This document shows, in pieces, positions 8,539 to 17,517 of a DNA stretch of 64,000 bases. The stretch covers positions 62,001 through 126,000 of the forward strand of contig NZ_BOOZ01000016.1 in NCBI RefSeq assembly GCF_016863495.1, written 5' to 3'. Source of the stretch: Micromonospora andamanensis. GTDB taxonomy: Bacteria; Actinomycetota; Actinomycetes; Mycobacteriales; Micromonosporaceae. A model generated the notes under the pieces. That model did not search any database and was not told where the DNA came from. It saw only the letters and a program-made list of their open reading frames with translations. The translations under genes and the position numbers were made by a program. Positions within the stretch are counted from its first letter, which is position 1. Every line of letters starts with the position of its first letter.

Positions 8539-9659
8539 GCCGCACGCTGCTTGTCACGAATGATTTTCCGCCCCGGCCGGGTGGTATCCAGTCGTTCGTG
8601 CACAACCTCGCGGTGCGCCAGCCCGCCGGTTCGGTTGTGGTGTACGCGTCACGCTGGGCCGGGGCGGACAAGTTCGACGCCGACCAGCCGTTCGAGGTGG
8701 TTCGAGAACGCACAAAGGTGCTGCTGCCCACCCCGGTGGTGGCGCGTCGGGCCGCCCGGCTGGCCCGCTCGTACGGGTGCGACACGGTCTGGTTCGGTGC
8801 GGCGGCGCCGCTCGGCCTGCTCGCCGCCGGGTTGCGTCGGCGGGCCGGGATCCGGCGCGCTGTCGCCCTGACCCACGGTCACGAGGTCGGCTGGGCGGCG
8901 CTGCCGGTGGCCCGGGCCGCGCTGCGGCGCATCGGCCGGGACACCGACGTGGTGACCTACCTGGGGGAGTACACCCGGATCCGGCTGGCCCGGGCACTGG
9001 ACGGCCTGACCGAGCTAAGGCGGCTCGCGCCCGGCGTGGACACCGACGTCTACCACCCGTCCGTCGACGGCGGCGCGGTGCGGCACCGGCTCGGCCTGTC
9101 CGACCGGCCGGTGGTGGTCTGCGTGTCCCGGCTGGTGCCCCGTAAGGGCCAGGACATGCTGATCCGGGCGCTGCCGCTGATCCACCGTCGGGTGCCCGAC
9201 GCCGCGCTGCTGGTGGTCGGCGGCGGACCGTACCGGGCCACGCTGGCCCGGCTGGCCCGCCAGTCCGGGGTGGAGCGGGACGTGGTCTTCACCGGCTCGG
9301 TACCCTCGGCCGAACTGCCCGCCCACTACGCGGCCGGCGACGTGTACGCCATGCCGTGTCGCACCCGCAACCGGGGGTTGGACGTCGAAGGGCTCGGCAT
9401 CGTCTACCTGGAGGCGTCGGCGACCGGCCTGCCGGTGGTGGCCGGCAACTCCGGTGGCGCGCCGGACGCGGTGCGTCAGGACGAGACCGGCTACGTGGTG
9501 GACGGTCGGGACCTCGCGGAACTCGCCGACCGGGTGGCCACCCTGCTGGCCGACCGCGACCTCGCCCGGCAGTTCGGCGCCGCCGGCCGCGCCTGGGTGG
9601 AGCGGGAGTGGCGCTGGGAGACACAGGCGCAACGCCTGGCGACGCTGCTCGCCGGCTGA
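8535..9659 (+). CDS. pimB: PimB'-like GDP-mannose-dependent phosphatidylinositol mannosyltransferase
   Basis: A 374-residue GT4, GT-B-fold glycosyltransferase. It starts with TLLVTNDFPPRPGGIQSFVH, has a Rossmann-type C-terminal domain with VVCVSRLVPRKGQDML and VVGGGPYR, and contains the donor-site motif RTRNRGLDVEGLGIVYLEAS, with the glutamates that contact the GDP-mannose ribose and phosphates. That motif is characteristic of PimB', which adds the second mannose to PIM1 on the cytoplasmic face of the membrane, an early step to PIM2 and lipomannan. The GTG start overlaps the protease stop (GTGA). A hairpin terminator follows directly. Confidence 0.82.
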   Translation: MSRTLLVTNDFPPRPGGIQSFVHNLAVRQPAGSVVVYASRWAGADKFDADQPFEVVRERTKVLLPTPVVARRAARLARSYGCDTVWFGAAAPLGLLAAGLRRRAGIRRAVALTHGHEVGWAALPVARAALRRIGRDTDVVTYLGEYTRIRLARALDGLTELRRLAPGVDTDVYHPSVDGGAVRHRLGLSDRPVVVCVSRLVPRKGQDMLIRALPLIHRRVPDAALLVVGGGPYRATLARLARQSGVERDVVFTGSVPSAELPAHYAAGDVYAMPCRTRNRGLDVEGLGIVYLEASATGLPVVAGNSGGAPDAVRQDETGYVVDGRDLAELADRVATLLADRDLARQFGAAGRAWVEREWRWETQAQRLATLLAG

Positions 9660-9979
9660 GACACCGAGGGGTCTCCCCTGTCCGGTGTGGCGGCCGGCCC
9701 GGGCCGAAGCGTTCGCCTGCGCCGGCGCGGGGGCGCGCGGGGGCGCGCGGGGGCTTGCGGGCGTGCGGGGCGTGCCGGCGTACGGGCGCGCGGGCGCCTT
9801 GAGCCCAGGGCCGGGTGATGGTGTCGCACGCTGTCGAGCTGAGAGCGCAGCCGGATCGGTAATCGCTCACGGTTCGGCCGGCGTCGTGGCCCGGCGGGAC
9901 CGTGTGGTTTGGCGATAGCGCGAACGGTTCAGTTCGACAGTGTCGGCACACCCTGGTTCGGGTGGCGGCGGGGGCTGGT
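9660..9979. other. Gene-free region between convergent genes, with G-rich 10-bp tandem repeat
   Basis: This 320-bp stretch separates pimB from the convergent GGDEF/EAL gene. It holds the hairpin at 9661-9688 and, from about 9724 to 9770, a degenerating tandem array of the 10-mer CGCGCGGGGG followed by CTTGCGGG and CGTGCGGGG. The remainder (about 9800-9979) has no convincing open frame, RNA gene or promoter. Confidence 0.6.
9661..9688 (+). terminator. Hairpin terminator after pimB
   Basis: Starting one base after the pimB stop codon, ACACCG pairs with CGGTGT and inside it AGGGG pairs with CCCCT around the loop TCT. The stem is strong and lacks a T-tract, as is common for actinobacterial intrinsic terminators. 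Confidence 0.6.
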
Positions 9980-11722
9980 TCAGCGGATGCGGGCGAGGAT
10001 GTGGTCGGGGGGAGCGGGGCGGCCGAAGTGCCAGCCCTGGCCGGCGTCGCAGCCGATCGCCCGCAGCCGTTCGGCCTGCCCGCCGGTCTCCACACCCTCG
10101 GCGGTCACCGTCAGGTCCAGCGCGTGCGCCAGCGAGACCAGCGAGGCCAGGATCCGCTCGTCGGCGCGGGCCTCCGGGGCGCGCAGGCCACGGACGAACT
10201 CACCTGCCACCTTCAACTCGGTCACCGGCAGATCCCGCAGGTAGGCCAGGTTGCTGTAGCCGGTGCCGAAGTCGTCGATGGCGATGCGGATGCCCAGGTC
10301 GGCGAGGGCACGAAGGGCACGTACCGGCTCCTCGGACGTGGTCATCATGGTGCTTTCGGTGATCTCCAGCTGGAGCCGGTTGGGCGGCAGGCCGGTACGC
10401 CGCAGCAGGGCCCGCACCTCCTGCACCAGCCCCGGGCGGCGAACCTGACGGACCGCCAGGTTCACGCTCACGTACGGCGGCTGGCCCGAGGCGGACGTCC
10501 AGCCGACCGCCTCGCGGCACGCCTCGGCGAGCACCCAGCCGCCGAGCTGCACGATCAACCCGGTCTCCTCGGCCAGGCCGATGAAGCTGTCCGGGCGCAG
10601 CACACCCAGCCGTGGGTGACGCCACCGGACCAGCGCCTCCACGCCCAGCAGCGAGCCGTCGTGCAACGAGGTCAACGGCTGGTAGTCGAGGAAGAACTCA
10701 CCCCGTTCCAGTCCCGCCGGGATGGCCGCGCTCAGCTCCTGGCGGGCCTGCTCCCGGCCGTCGCGCTCCGCGTCGTACAGCGCCCAGCCCGCGCCCCCGG
10801 CGGACTTGGCCCAGTGCAGGGTGCTGCCGGCGGCGCGCATCAGGTCGTCGGGTGAGGTCCCGGCGACCCGCCGCTCCACGATGCCCACGCTCGCGGTGAC
10901 CGTCACGTCGTGCCCGTCGACCACCACCGGCTCGGAGAGCGCCGCCAGCGCCGCCTCGGCGACGGCGACCACGTCCCCGGTGCCGGTCGAGCGTTCGACG
11001 AGTACCACGAAGGCGTCGCCACCGAGCCGCGCGACAAGGTGCGGCTCGACCGCCCGCCGCAGTCGCCGTGCCGCCGCGACAAGCGCCCGATCGCCGATCT
11101 GGTGCCCGAACGAGTCGTTGACCCGCTTGAACCGGTCGAGATCGAGGAAGCACAGCCCGACCCGGCGGCCACTGCCGGCCGACCCGTCGACGGCGGCGGC
11201 GAGACGTTCGGCGAAGAGCGTGCGGTTCGGCAGGTCGGTCAACGGGTCGTGGGTGGCCTGGTGCCGGAAGCGGGCCTCACTGGCCCGCAGGGCCTGCTCC
11301 GCCTCGGCCTGGGCGGTCATCGCGGCACGCCGGATGGACTCCTGCTCGTCGAGGGTCCGGTCCCGCAGCGCCCGGGCGTAGCCGGTGGCCACCGCGCCCA
11401 GCAGGCGGGCCATCCGGTCCTCGATGTCGTCGGCCACCAGGTCGAGGTCGCGGACCAGGCGAAGCTGGATCACCTCCACGGTCCGGCCGAGCGCCTCGGC
11501 GGAGGCGATGTGCGCGGCGACCAGCTCATCGGCGACCCGGTGACCCACTCGCAGGTCGAGCGGCTCCGCCCGCAGCGCCTCGGCCAGCAGGTTGGTGAGC
11601 CGCTGGAGCAGCGTCTCCAACTGGGCGTGGGTCATCGGCAGGTAGCTGGTGCCGGCCACCGCCTTCGCCCAGGCGCGGGCGAACACGCCGACGCAGGGCC
11701 GGCCGTCCGGAGGCTCAGCCAC
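9980..11722 (-). CDS. GGDEF-EAL cyclic-di-GMP protein with substituted motifs
   Basis: A 580-residue cytoplasmic protein: an N-terminal helical region of about 155 residues, a GGDEF domain (about 170-325) and an EAL domain (about 340-575). The cyclase signature reads RLGGDAFVVLV, so the catalytic glutamate of GGDEF is alanine. The EAL domain keeps GVEALVRWRHP, VSVNLAVRQ, LQLEITES, IAIDDFGTGYSNL and VTAEGVET, but the usual LKIDxxF is LKVAGEF, losing the aspartate after the conserved lysine. It could therefore be a weak phosphodiesterase, a GTP-regulated one, or a c-di-GMP effector. GTG at 11722 overlaps the methyltransferase stop by eight bases, so the pair is co-translated. Confidence 0.85.
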   Translation of the reverse strand: MAEPPDGRPCVGVFARAWAKAVAGTSYLPMTHAQLETLLQRLTNLLAEALRAEPLDLRVGHRVADELVAAHIASAEALGRTVEVIQLRLVRDLDLVADDIEDRMARLLGAVATGYARALRDRTLDEQESIRRAAMTAQAEAEQALRASEARFRHQATHDPLTDLPNRTLFAERLAAAVDGSAGSGRRVGLCFLDLDRFKRVNDSFGHQIGDRALVAAARRLRRAVEPHLVARLGGDAFVVLVERSTGTGDVVAVAEAALAALSEPVVVDGHDVTVTASVGIVERRVAGTSPDDLMRAAGSTLHWAKSAGGAGWALYDAERDGREQARQELSAAIPAGLERGEFFLDYQPLTSLHDGSLLGVEALVRWRHPRLGVLRPDSFIGLAEETGLIVQLGGWVLAEACREAVGWTSASGQPPYVSVNLAVRQVRRPGLVQEVRALLRRTGLPPNRLQLEITESTMMTTSEEPVRALRALADLGIRIAIDDFGTGYSNLAYLRDLPVTELKVAGEFVRGLRAPEARADERILASLVSLAHALDLTVTAEGVETGGQAERLRAIGCDAGQGWHFGRPAPPDHILARIR

Positions 11723-12533
11723 CGAGTCGCCCGACCCCGCCGAGGAACACCGCCCGTTCGGCGTCCTCGGCGCTCTCCGGGGTCTCCGGACGCCACTGCG
11801 GCACCCACACCACGCCGGGGTCGACAAGCTCGAAGCCGTCGAAGAACCCGGTCAGCTCGGCCCGGCCGCGTACCCACAGCGGGTTGTCGGTGCGCCGGTA
11901 GACCTCCTCGGCCTCGGCCCGCTCGGTCTCGTCCCGGCCGTCGTCGCTGGCCTGCGACAGGACCAGGTAGCTGCCGGGGGCCAGGGCCGTGCGCAGGGTC
12001 CGCAGCACCTCGGCCGGCCGGTCGTCGTCGGCGACGAAGTGCAGCACCGCCACCACCAGCACGGCCACCGGCTGGGAGAAGTCGAGCATCGCGCGGACGT
12101 CGGGGTGGCCCAGGATCCGGTCGGGGTGGCGCAGATCCTCCTGGACCACAGCCGTACGGTCGTTGCCGGCCAGGATCTCCCGACTGTGCGCCACGGCGAC
12201 CGGGTCGACGTCGACGTAGACCACCCGCGAGTCGGGGGCGTGCCGCTGCGCGATCTCGTGCACGTTGCCCACGGTGGGGATGCCGGAGCCGATGTCCAGG
12301 AACTGCCGGATGCCGGCGTCGGTGAGGAACTGCACGGCCCGGCGCAGGAAAGCGCGATTGGCCTGGGCCATCAGCGGCGCCTGCGGCACCGCCGCCACCA
12401 TCGCCCGAGCCGCGGCCCGGTCCACCGCGAAGTTGTGCGAGCCGCCGAGATAGTAGTCGTACATGCGCGCGACGCTGGGACGTTCGACGTCGATCGTCTC
12501 GGGTGCCCAGTCCGGTCGCTGCAATGACCTCAC
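11715..12533 (-). CDS. SAM-dependent methyltransferase, DUF574 family
   Basis: A 272-residue protein of the actinobacterial DUF574 family. The N-terminal signature PSVARMYDYYLGGSHNFAVD is diagnostic and is followed by the glycine-rich SAM-binding segment FLDIGSGIPTVGNVHEIAQ and VVYVDVDPVA. Substrates of the family are unknown although it is greatly expanded in actinomycetes. GTG at 12533 gives the usual family length and begins ten residues before the signature, but GAAGGGG directly abuts it; ATG at 12602 would add 23 poorly conserved residues. It is coupled to the downstream c-di-GMP gene. Confidence 0.82.
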   Translation of the reverse strand: MRSLQRPDWAPETIDVERPSVARMYDYYLGGSHNFAVDRAAARAMVAAVPQAPLMAQANRAFLRRAVQFLTDAGIRQFLDIGSGIPTVGNVHEIAQRHAPDSRVVYVDVDPVAVAHSREILAGNDRTAVVQEDLRHPDRILGHPDVRAMLDFSQPVAVLVVAVLHFVADDDRPAEVLRTLRTALAPGSYLVLSQASDDGRDETERAEAEEVYRRTDNPLWVRGRAELTGFFDGFELVDPGVVWVPQWRPETPESAEDAERAVFLGGVGRLGG

Positions 12534-12691
12534 CCCTTCGCACACCCTCGGGGCGACGCCGCCCCGGCGGGTATTCTGCCCCGCTTTCGCGAGGGAGGCC
12601 ATAGCCGGTCCGTGCGGAGGGCGATCGATGCGAAGATCCGTGCCCGCCGGGGGGCGGGACACGGATCCCCGTCGGTGCCGCGCCTGGCGCC

Positions 12692-13360
12692 TCAGAACTT
12701 CGGCGCGTCCGGCGCTTCGAGCAGACCGAGCCGCAACGCGGTCATCAGCGCCTGCGCGCGGTTGGCCGCGCCGAGCTTCTCGTAGAGCTTGGAGATGTGC
12801 GTCTTGGCTGTCGACTCGCTGACGAACAGCTGCTTGGCGATGCCGGCGACGCTCATTCCGTCGGCGAGCAGCCGCAGCACCTGACCCTCGCGGGGGGACA
12901 GCTGCGGGCCGGACGGGGCGAGCCGACGCTTCATCGCCTCGGCCAGGTCGGCGGCGGTGAACGCGCTGGGGGAGGAGGCGGCGTGCCGGGCGGCGGCGAC
13001 GACCTCGTCGGCCGGCGCGGTCTTCGGCACGAACGCGCTGGCACCGGCCTCCAGGGCACCGAAGAGCTGGTCGTCGCCGGCGTACATGGTGAGTACCACG
13101 ATGCCCATCGACGCGCTGGACTTGCGCAGCGCCCGGGTGGCCTCCAGGCCGCTGCCGTCGGGCAGCCGCAGATCCATGATCACCACGTCCGGCTGCAGGG
13201 CACCGGCCTGCCGGACGCCCTCCGCCGCGGTGGCCGCCTCGCCGACGACCTCGAACTGCCGGTCGCGCTCGAAGGCGTGCCGCAGGCCCTTGCGGATCAA
13301 GTCGTGATCGTCGACAAGGAGGACCTTGGTACGGGTTGCCGGTGTCGGGCTTGTGGTCAT
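12692..13360 (-). CDS. NarL/LuxR-family response regulator
   Basis: A 222-residue two-component response regulator. The receiver domain (about 12-128) has the acidic pocket VDDHD, phospho-acceptor VVIMDLRLPDGSGLEA, the threonine of VVLTMYAGDD and the lysine of FVPKTAPAD. The C-terminal LuxR-type HTH spans about 155-215 (LSPREGQVLRLLADGMSVAG, then SESTAKTHISKLYEKLG). All activation residues are present. It lies seven bases downstream of the histidine kinase gene and is surely its partner. No target site is evident in the window. Confidence 0.93.
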   Translation of the reverse strand: MTTSPTPATRTKVLLVDDHDLIRKGLRHAFERDRQFEVVGEAATAAEGVRQAGALQPDVVIMDLRLPDGSGLEATRALRKSSASMGIVVLTMYAGDDQLFGALEAGASAFVPKTAPADEVVAAARHAASSPSAFTAADLAEAMKRRLAPSGPQLSPREGQVLRLLADGMSVAGIAKQLFVSESTAKTHISKLYEKLGAANRAQALMTALRLGLLEAPDAPKF

Positions 13361-13367
13361 CCTCGGC

Positions 13368-15062
13368 TTACTCCCCTTCTGCTGCGGCGGCGCTACCGCG
13401 AACGTTATCGCGCCGGGGCGGTGAACCGACGACCACCGCGACGGTCGTCCCGCTCGGCTGCCGCGGCCTGATCTCCAACCGGCCCCGGATACGTTCCGCT
13501 CTCTCGGCCATGATCGCAAGACCATAGTGCCCGTCCGAGCGCTGGTCACCTATGCCGTGACCGTCATCCGACACTTCGATCTGCGCGTACGGCGGATCCA
13601 CCTCGCAGGTGACCCAGAGATTGGCCGCGCCGGCGTGCTTGCGGGCGTTGGTGACCGCCTCCTGGGCGATGCGCAGCAACTCGGCCTCGGTCGCGGCGGG
13701 CAGCCGGGCTGTCGACTCGTCCAGCGACAGGTGCACCCGCAGGCCGCCGGAGGCGCCGACGGTGCGGGCGTACTCGGCGATCGCGGCGGCCAGGCCACCG
13801 TGCCGGTCCACCTCGCTGCGCAGCTCGAACAGGCTCAGCCGCAGCTCGGTGATCACCCGGGTCACCTCCTGGCGGAGCAGGCGCAGCGACTCGGCGGTCT
13901 CCTCGGCATCCTCGTGGACGGTGGCCAGGGCGTTGTCGATGCCGTAGCCGACCATCACCAGCTCCTGGGCCACCCCGTCGTGGATCTCCCGGGCCAGCCG
14001 CTGCCGCTCCTCGTTGGTGGCCAGCGAGCGCACCTCGTCGAAGAGCAGGGCGGCCTCCAGGCGCAGCGCGGCCGGGCCGGTCAGCCCGGTCACCTGCGCC
14101 ACCACCGGTGGCGGGTACGCGTTCGCCGTGTCGGTCTCCAACACCACCAGGCCCACCGTGCGCAACCCGGCCACCAGCGGCACGATAAGCGCCGAGACCT
14201 CACCACTCCGGTGCGAGCGGGACTGCGAGCGGGCCGCGGTCTGCGACTGCTGGCTGGCCCAGGCGTCGGCGATGGCGGAGTCCGCGTCGATAGTGGTCTC
14301 CCAGTCGACCCGGTCGGCACCGAGCTGGGCGAGCACCACCAGCCGGCCACCACCGCTGGCGGAGAGCACCGCGCCCCGGTCGGTACGGGCCACCGTGCGC
14401 AGTTCCTCCAACAGGTGCTCGGAGATCCCGCCCGGGTCCAGCGTGGCCCCGGGCAGCTGGCGGGCCACGGTACGCAACTGGGTCAGCAGCCGGGTCGCCT
14501 CGGCGTACGGCTGGGGTTTGCTGTCGTGCCGGGCCTGCATCACCCGGTGCAGCGTGCCGGCGGCGTAGAGACCGAGGGCGGCCAGGATCAGCCACTGCGC
14601 GCAGACGGCGAGATATCCGGGCTGGCTCAGCTGGCGCACACCGCCGACCTCGGTGATCGCGCCGGCGACCAGCAGGCTGCCGGCGGTCACGGCGATCAGC
14701 GCCGCGCCCTCGCGGAAGCGGCGACGTAGCGCGGTGACGGTCACCGGCACCGCGAGGTAGGGCAGCACGGCGGAGGCACCCAGCCCGCCGATGTGACCGC
14801 CGACGGTGGCCACCGCGGCGACCTGGCTGGCCGCCAGACCGAGCACCAGCACCTCCGCCACCCGGCTGAGCGGGCCGACGAGCCGGTGCTGGGGTGCCAG
14901 CATCGCCGGCAGCCCGGCCAGCGCCAGCAGGACGATCCACCAGAGCTGGGTCACGTCGCGGGTGGCGAACAGGGTCAGGACGGCGACGAGCGTCAGCACG
15001 ACGACGCGCGCCGCCGCGGCGAGCGGATGCGAGCGGGCCAGGGCGGATGTCGAGGCGGGCAC
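13368..15062 (-). CDS. NarL-partner sensor histidine kinase (HisKA_3) with membrane helices and GAF-like domain
   Basis: A 564-residue kinase for the adjacent response regulator. The first 180 residues contain about six hydrophobic segments (for example VVVLTLVAVLTLF and WWIVLLALAGLPAML). A GAF-like region follows (about 215-360), then a HisKA_3 dimerisation domain with ERQRLAREIHDGVAQELVMV, whose His is the phosphorylation site, and a HATPase with EAVTNARKHAGA (N box) and VSDDGHGIGD (G1 box). This is the DesK/NarX-type layout common in actinomycetes. The input signal is unknown. The GTG start at 15062 places a basic residue-poor N-terminus before the first helix. Confidence 0.92.
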   Translation of the reverse strand: MPASTSALARSHPLAAAARVVVLTLVAVLTLFATRDVTQLWWIVLLALAGLPAMLAPQHRLVGPLSRVAEVLVLGLAASQVAAVATVGGHIGGLGASAVLPYLAVPVTVTALRRRFREGAALIAVTAGSLLVAGAITEVGGVRQLSQPGYLAVCAQWLILAALGLYAAGTLHRVMQARHDSKPQPYAEATRLLTQLRTVARQLPGATLDPGGISEHLLEELRTVARTDRGAVLSASGGGRLVVLAQLGADRVDWETTIDADSAIADAWASQQSQTAARSQSRSHRSGEVSALIVPLVAGLRTVGLVVLETDTANAYPPPVVAQVTGLTGPAALRLEAALLFDEVRSLATNEERQRLAREIHDGVAQELVMVGYGIDNALATVHEDAEETAESLRLLRQEVTRVITELRLSLFELRSEVDRHGGLAAAIAEYARTVGASGGLRVHLSLDESTARLPAATEAELLRIAQEAVTNARKHAGAANLWVTCEVDPPYAQIEVSDDGHGIGDQRSDGHYGLAIMAERAERIRGRLEIRPRQPSGTTVAVVVGSPPRRDNVRGSAAAAEGE

Positions 15063-15076
15063 GTGACGGATGGTAG

Positions 15077-16876
15077 TCAGCCGCGGTAGATGTCGGCGAT
15101 TTCCGCCGCGTAGGTCTTGTGGACGACCTGACGCTTGACCTTCAGCGACGGGGTCAACTCCCCGGTCGCCTCGGTGAAGTCGCGCGGCAGCACCCGGAAG
15201 ACCTTGATCGCCTCGGCCTTGGAGACCGACTGGTTGGCCCGGTCCACCGCGGCCTGGATCTCGGCCCGCAGTCCCTCGTGCTGGCGCAGCACCTCGATCC
15301 CGGTGTCGGCTGGCAGCCCGGCCGACTCCAGCCAGCCCGGCAGGGCCTCCTCGTCGAGGGTGATCAGCGCGGCGATGAACGGCTGCCGGTCACCGACCAC
15401 CACGCACTGGCTGACCAGGCGGTGCGCCCGGACCTGGTCCTCAAGTACGGCGGGGGCGACGTTCTTGCCCCCGGCGGTCACGATGATCTCCTTCTTCCGG
15501 CCGGTGATGGTCAGGTAGCCGTCGCCGTCGAGGGACCCCAGGTCGCCGGTGCGGAACCAGCCGTCGGCGGTGATCGCCTCGGCGGTGGCCTCGTCGTTGT
15601 GCCAGTACCCCTGGAAGATGAGATCGCCGGCGATGAGGACCTCGCCGTCGTCGTCGATGCGGATGGTCACGCCCGGCAGTGGCCGGCCGACAGTGCCGAT
15701 CCGGGTGAAGCCGGGCAGGTTGGCCGAGGCGGCGGGAGAGGTCTCGGTCAGGCCGTACCCCTCGCAGACGGTCACGCCGACGCCCCGGAAGAAGTGACCG
15801 AGCCGGGCGCCGAGTGGCGCGCCGCCGGAGATCGCGTCGCGGCACCGCCCGCCGAGCGCGGCCCGCAGCTTGCCGTAGACCAGCCGGTCGAAGAGCGCGT
15901 GCTGGGCACGCAGCGCCAGGCCCGGTCCGCCGGGGGTCTCCAGCGCCTCGCTGTACGCGATGGCGACCGCCTCGGCCCGGGCGAAGATCTTGCCCTTGCC
16001 GCCGGCCTCGGCCTTCTGCTTGGCGCCGTTGTAGACCTTCTCGAAGACCCGGGGCACCGAGAGCACGAAGGTCGGCTTGACCTCCTGGAGCTGAGCGACC
16101 AGATCCTTGGTGTCCGCGCAGTGCGCCATGGTGGCCCGGGCCTGCACCACGCCGATCTGGATGAGCCGGGCGAAGGCGTGCGCGAGCGGCAGGAACAGCA
16201 GCGTCGACGCGTTCGGGCCGAACAGGTTCGGCAGCACCGGCACGGCGTTGGCGATGTCGGCGTACATGTTGCGGTGGGTCAGCACGCAGCCCTTGGGCCG
16301 GCCGGTGGTGCCGCTGGTGTAGATGATCGTCGCCATGTCCGAGGAGCGCAGCCCCGCGCGCCGCCTGTCGATCTCGGCCGGCTCCACCTCAGCGCCGGCG
16401 GCCACCAGGTCGTCCACCCCGCCGAGGTCGATCTGCCAGACGTGGGACAGCGCGGGCAGCCGGTCACGGACGCCGGCCACCAGCGTGGCGTGCGCGGTGG
16501 TCTCCACCACGACGGCCACCGCCCCGGAGTCGCCCAGGATCCAGGACGCCTGCTCGGCGCTGGAGGTCTCGTAGATCGGCACGGTGACCGCACCGGCCGC
16601 CCAGATGGCGTAGTCGGTGAGCGTCCACTCGTACCGGGTGCGGCTCATCAACGCCACCCGGTCGCCCGGCTGCACCCCGGCGGCGACCAGCCCACGGGCG
16701 ACAGCCGTCACCTCGTCGCGGAACTGCCGGCAGGTCACGTCGACCCAACCACCCGCCGCGTCGCGGCGGACGAACTGCACCGCGTCGGGCGCGGCCTCGG
16801 CGTTCTCCCAGACCGGATCGGTGAGGTTGGCCGAATCGCCGACAGTGACGATCGGCGGGACGGTGAACTCGCGCAC
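15077..16876 (-). CDS. fadD15: Long-chain fatty-acyl-CoA synthetase (FadD15-like)
   Basis: A 599-residue AMP-forming acyl-CoA synthetase that activates long-chain fatty acids with ATP and CoA. Motifs in order: the P-loop-like TIIYTSGTTGRPKGCVLTH (about 190-210), VCEGYGLTETSPA (about 365), GWFRTGDLGSLD (about 435) and the C-terminal lysine region LTPSLKVKRQVV. The start REFTVPPIVTVGD matches the FadD15 subgroup. I chose GTG at 16876 because GAGGGAG lies five bases upstream; the GTG two codons earlier abuts that site. Divergent from the START-like gene, as in the mycobacterial FadD15 locus. Confidence 0.9.
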   Translation of the reverse strand: MREFTVPPIVTVGDSANLTDPVWENAEAAPDAVQFVRRDAAGGWVDVTCRQFRDEVTAVARGLVAAGVQPGDRVALMSRTRYEWTLTDYAIWAAGAVTVPIYETSSAEQASWILGDSGAVAVVVETTAHATLVAGVRDRLPALSHVWQIDLGGVDDLVAAGAEVEPAEIDRRRAGLRSSDMATIIYTSGTTGRPKGCVLTHRNMYADIANAVPVLPNLFGPNASTLLFLPLAHAFARLIQIGVVQARATMAHCADTKDLVAQLQEVKPTFVLSVPRVFEKVYNGAKQKAEAGGKGKIFARAEAVAIAYSEALETPGGPGLALRAQHALFDRLVYGKLRAALGGRCRDAISGGAPLGARLGHFFRGVGVTVCEGYGLTETSPAASANLPGFTRIGTVGRPLPGVTIRIDDDGEVLIAGDLIFQGYWHNDEATAEAITADGWFRTGDLGSLDGDGYLTITGRKKEIIVTAGGKNVAPAVLEDQVRAHRLVSQCVVVGDRQPFIAALITLDEEALPGWLESAGLPADTGIEVLRQHEGLRAEIQAAVDRANQSVSKAEAIKVFRVLPRDFTEATGELTPSLKVKRQVVHKTYAAEIADIYRG

Positions 16877-17021
16877 CTGCACTCCCTCGTGCTCACAGGA
16901 CCGGGTCGGGCCGCCACCTGCGCCGGTGGCTGTGTCGAAACCTACCCGCCCGGCCGGCCGGGAGCACACCGCAGGTGGGCGGCGTGGCACGTGGGCGGTC
17001 ACCGGACGGTAGCCTCCCAGC

Positions 17022-17477
17022 ATGGCGGACACCTCCACCCAGTCGATCATCATCGGCGCGTCACCGGACCGGGTGGCCGCGGTCATCTGTGACTTCCCGA
17101 GCTACCCGGAGTGGACCGATGCGGTCCGCGAGGCGGAGGTGATCGAGGAGTACGAGGACGGTTACGCCTCCCAGGTCCGTTTCGTCCTCGACGCCACGGT
17201 GATGGCCGACGAGTACGTGCTGGCGTACGCCTACGCCGAGGACCTGTCCCGCATCGAGTGGCACCTGGTGGCACCGTCGAAGATGCAGCGGGCGCAGCGG
17301 GGCGCGTACGACCTGGTGGCGAACGCCGACGGCGGCACCACCGTGACCTACACCCTGGAGGTGGAGCTCGCGGTCGGGATGCTCGGGATGTTCCGGCGCA
17401 AGGCCGAGAAAATGATCATGGATGCCGCGTTGAAGCAGCTCAAGCGCCGGGTAGAAGCATCAGGTGCGGCGCAGTGA
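17022..17477 (+). CDS. START/SRPBCC-fold protein (Rv2185c-like)
   Basis: A 151-residue SRPBCC (Coq10/polyketide-cyclase-like) protein. It has the usual opening pattern IIGASPDRVAAVICDFPSYP followed by EWTDAVREAEVIEE, alternating strands, and a C-terminal helix MDAALKQLKRRVEA that lines the hydrophobic cavity. Such proteins bind lipids, isoprenoid quinones or hydrophobic intermediates. Its position next to fadD15 matches Rv2185c (TB16.3) beside FadD15 in M. tuberculosis, which favours a lipid-binding role. The ligand is unknown. Confidence 0.82.
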   Translation: MADTSTQSIIIGASPDRVAAVICDFPSYPEWTDAVREAEVIEEYEDGYASQVRFVLDATVMADEYVLAYAYAEDLSRIEWHLVAPSKMQRAQRGAYDLVANADGGTTVTYTLEVELAVGMLGMFRRKAEKMIMDAALKQLKRRVEASGAAQ

Positions 17478-17517
17478 CGCGTCCGGCGATCCGGCCGCCG
17501 CGGTAGAGGAGCCCAGC

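Noticed and set aside
9724..9770. Possible CRISPR-like or tRNA-like repeat
   Set aside because: The 10-bp G-rich units are too short, have no spacers and no cas genes nearby.
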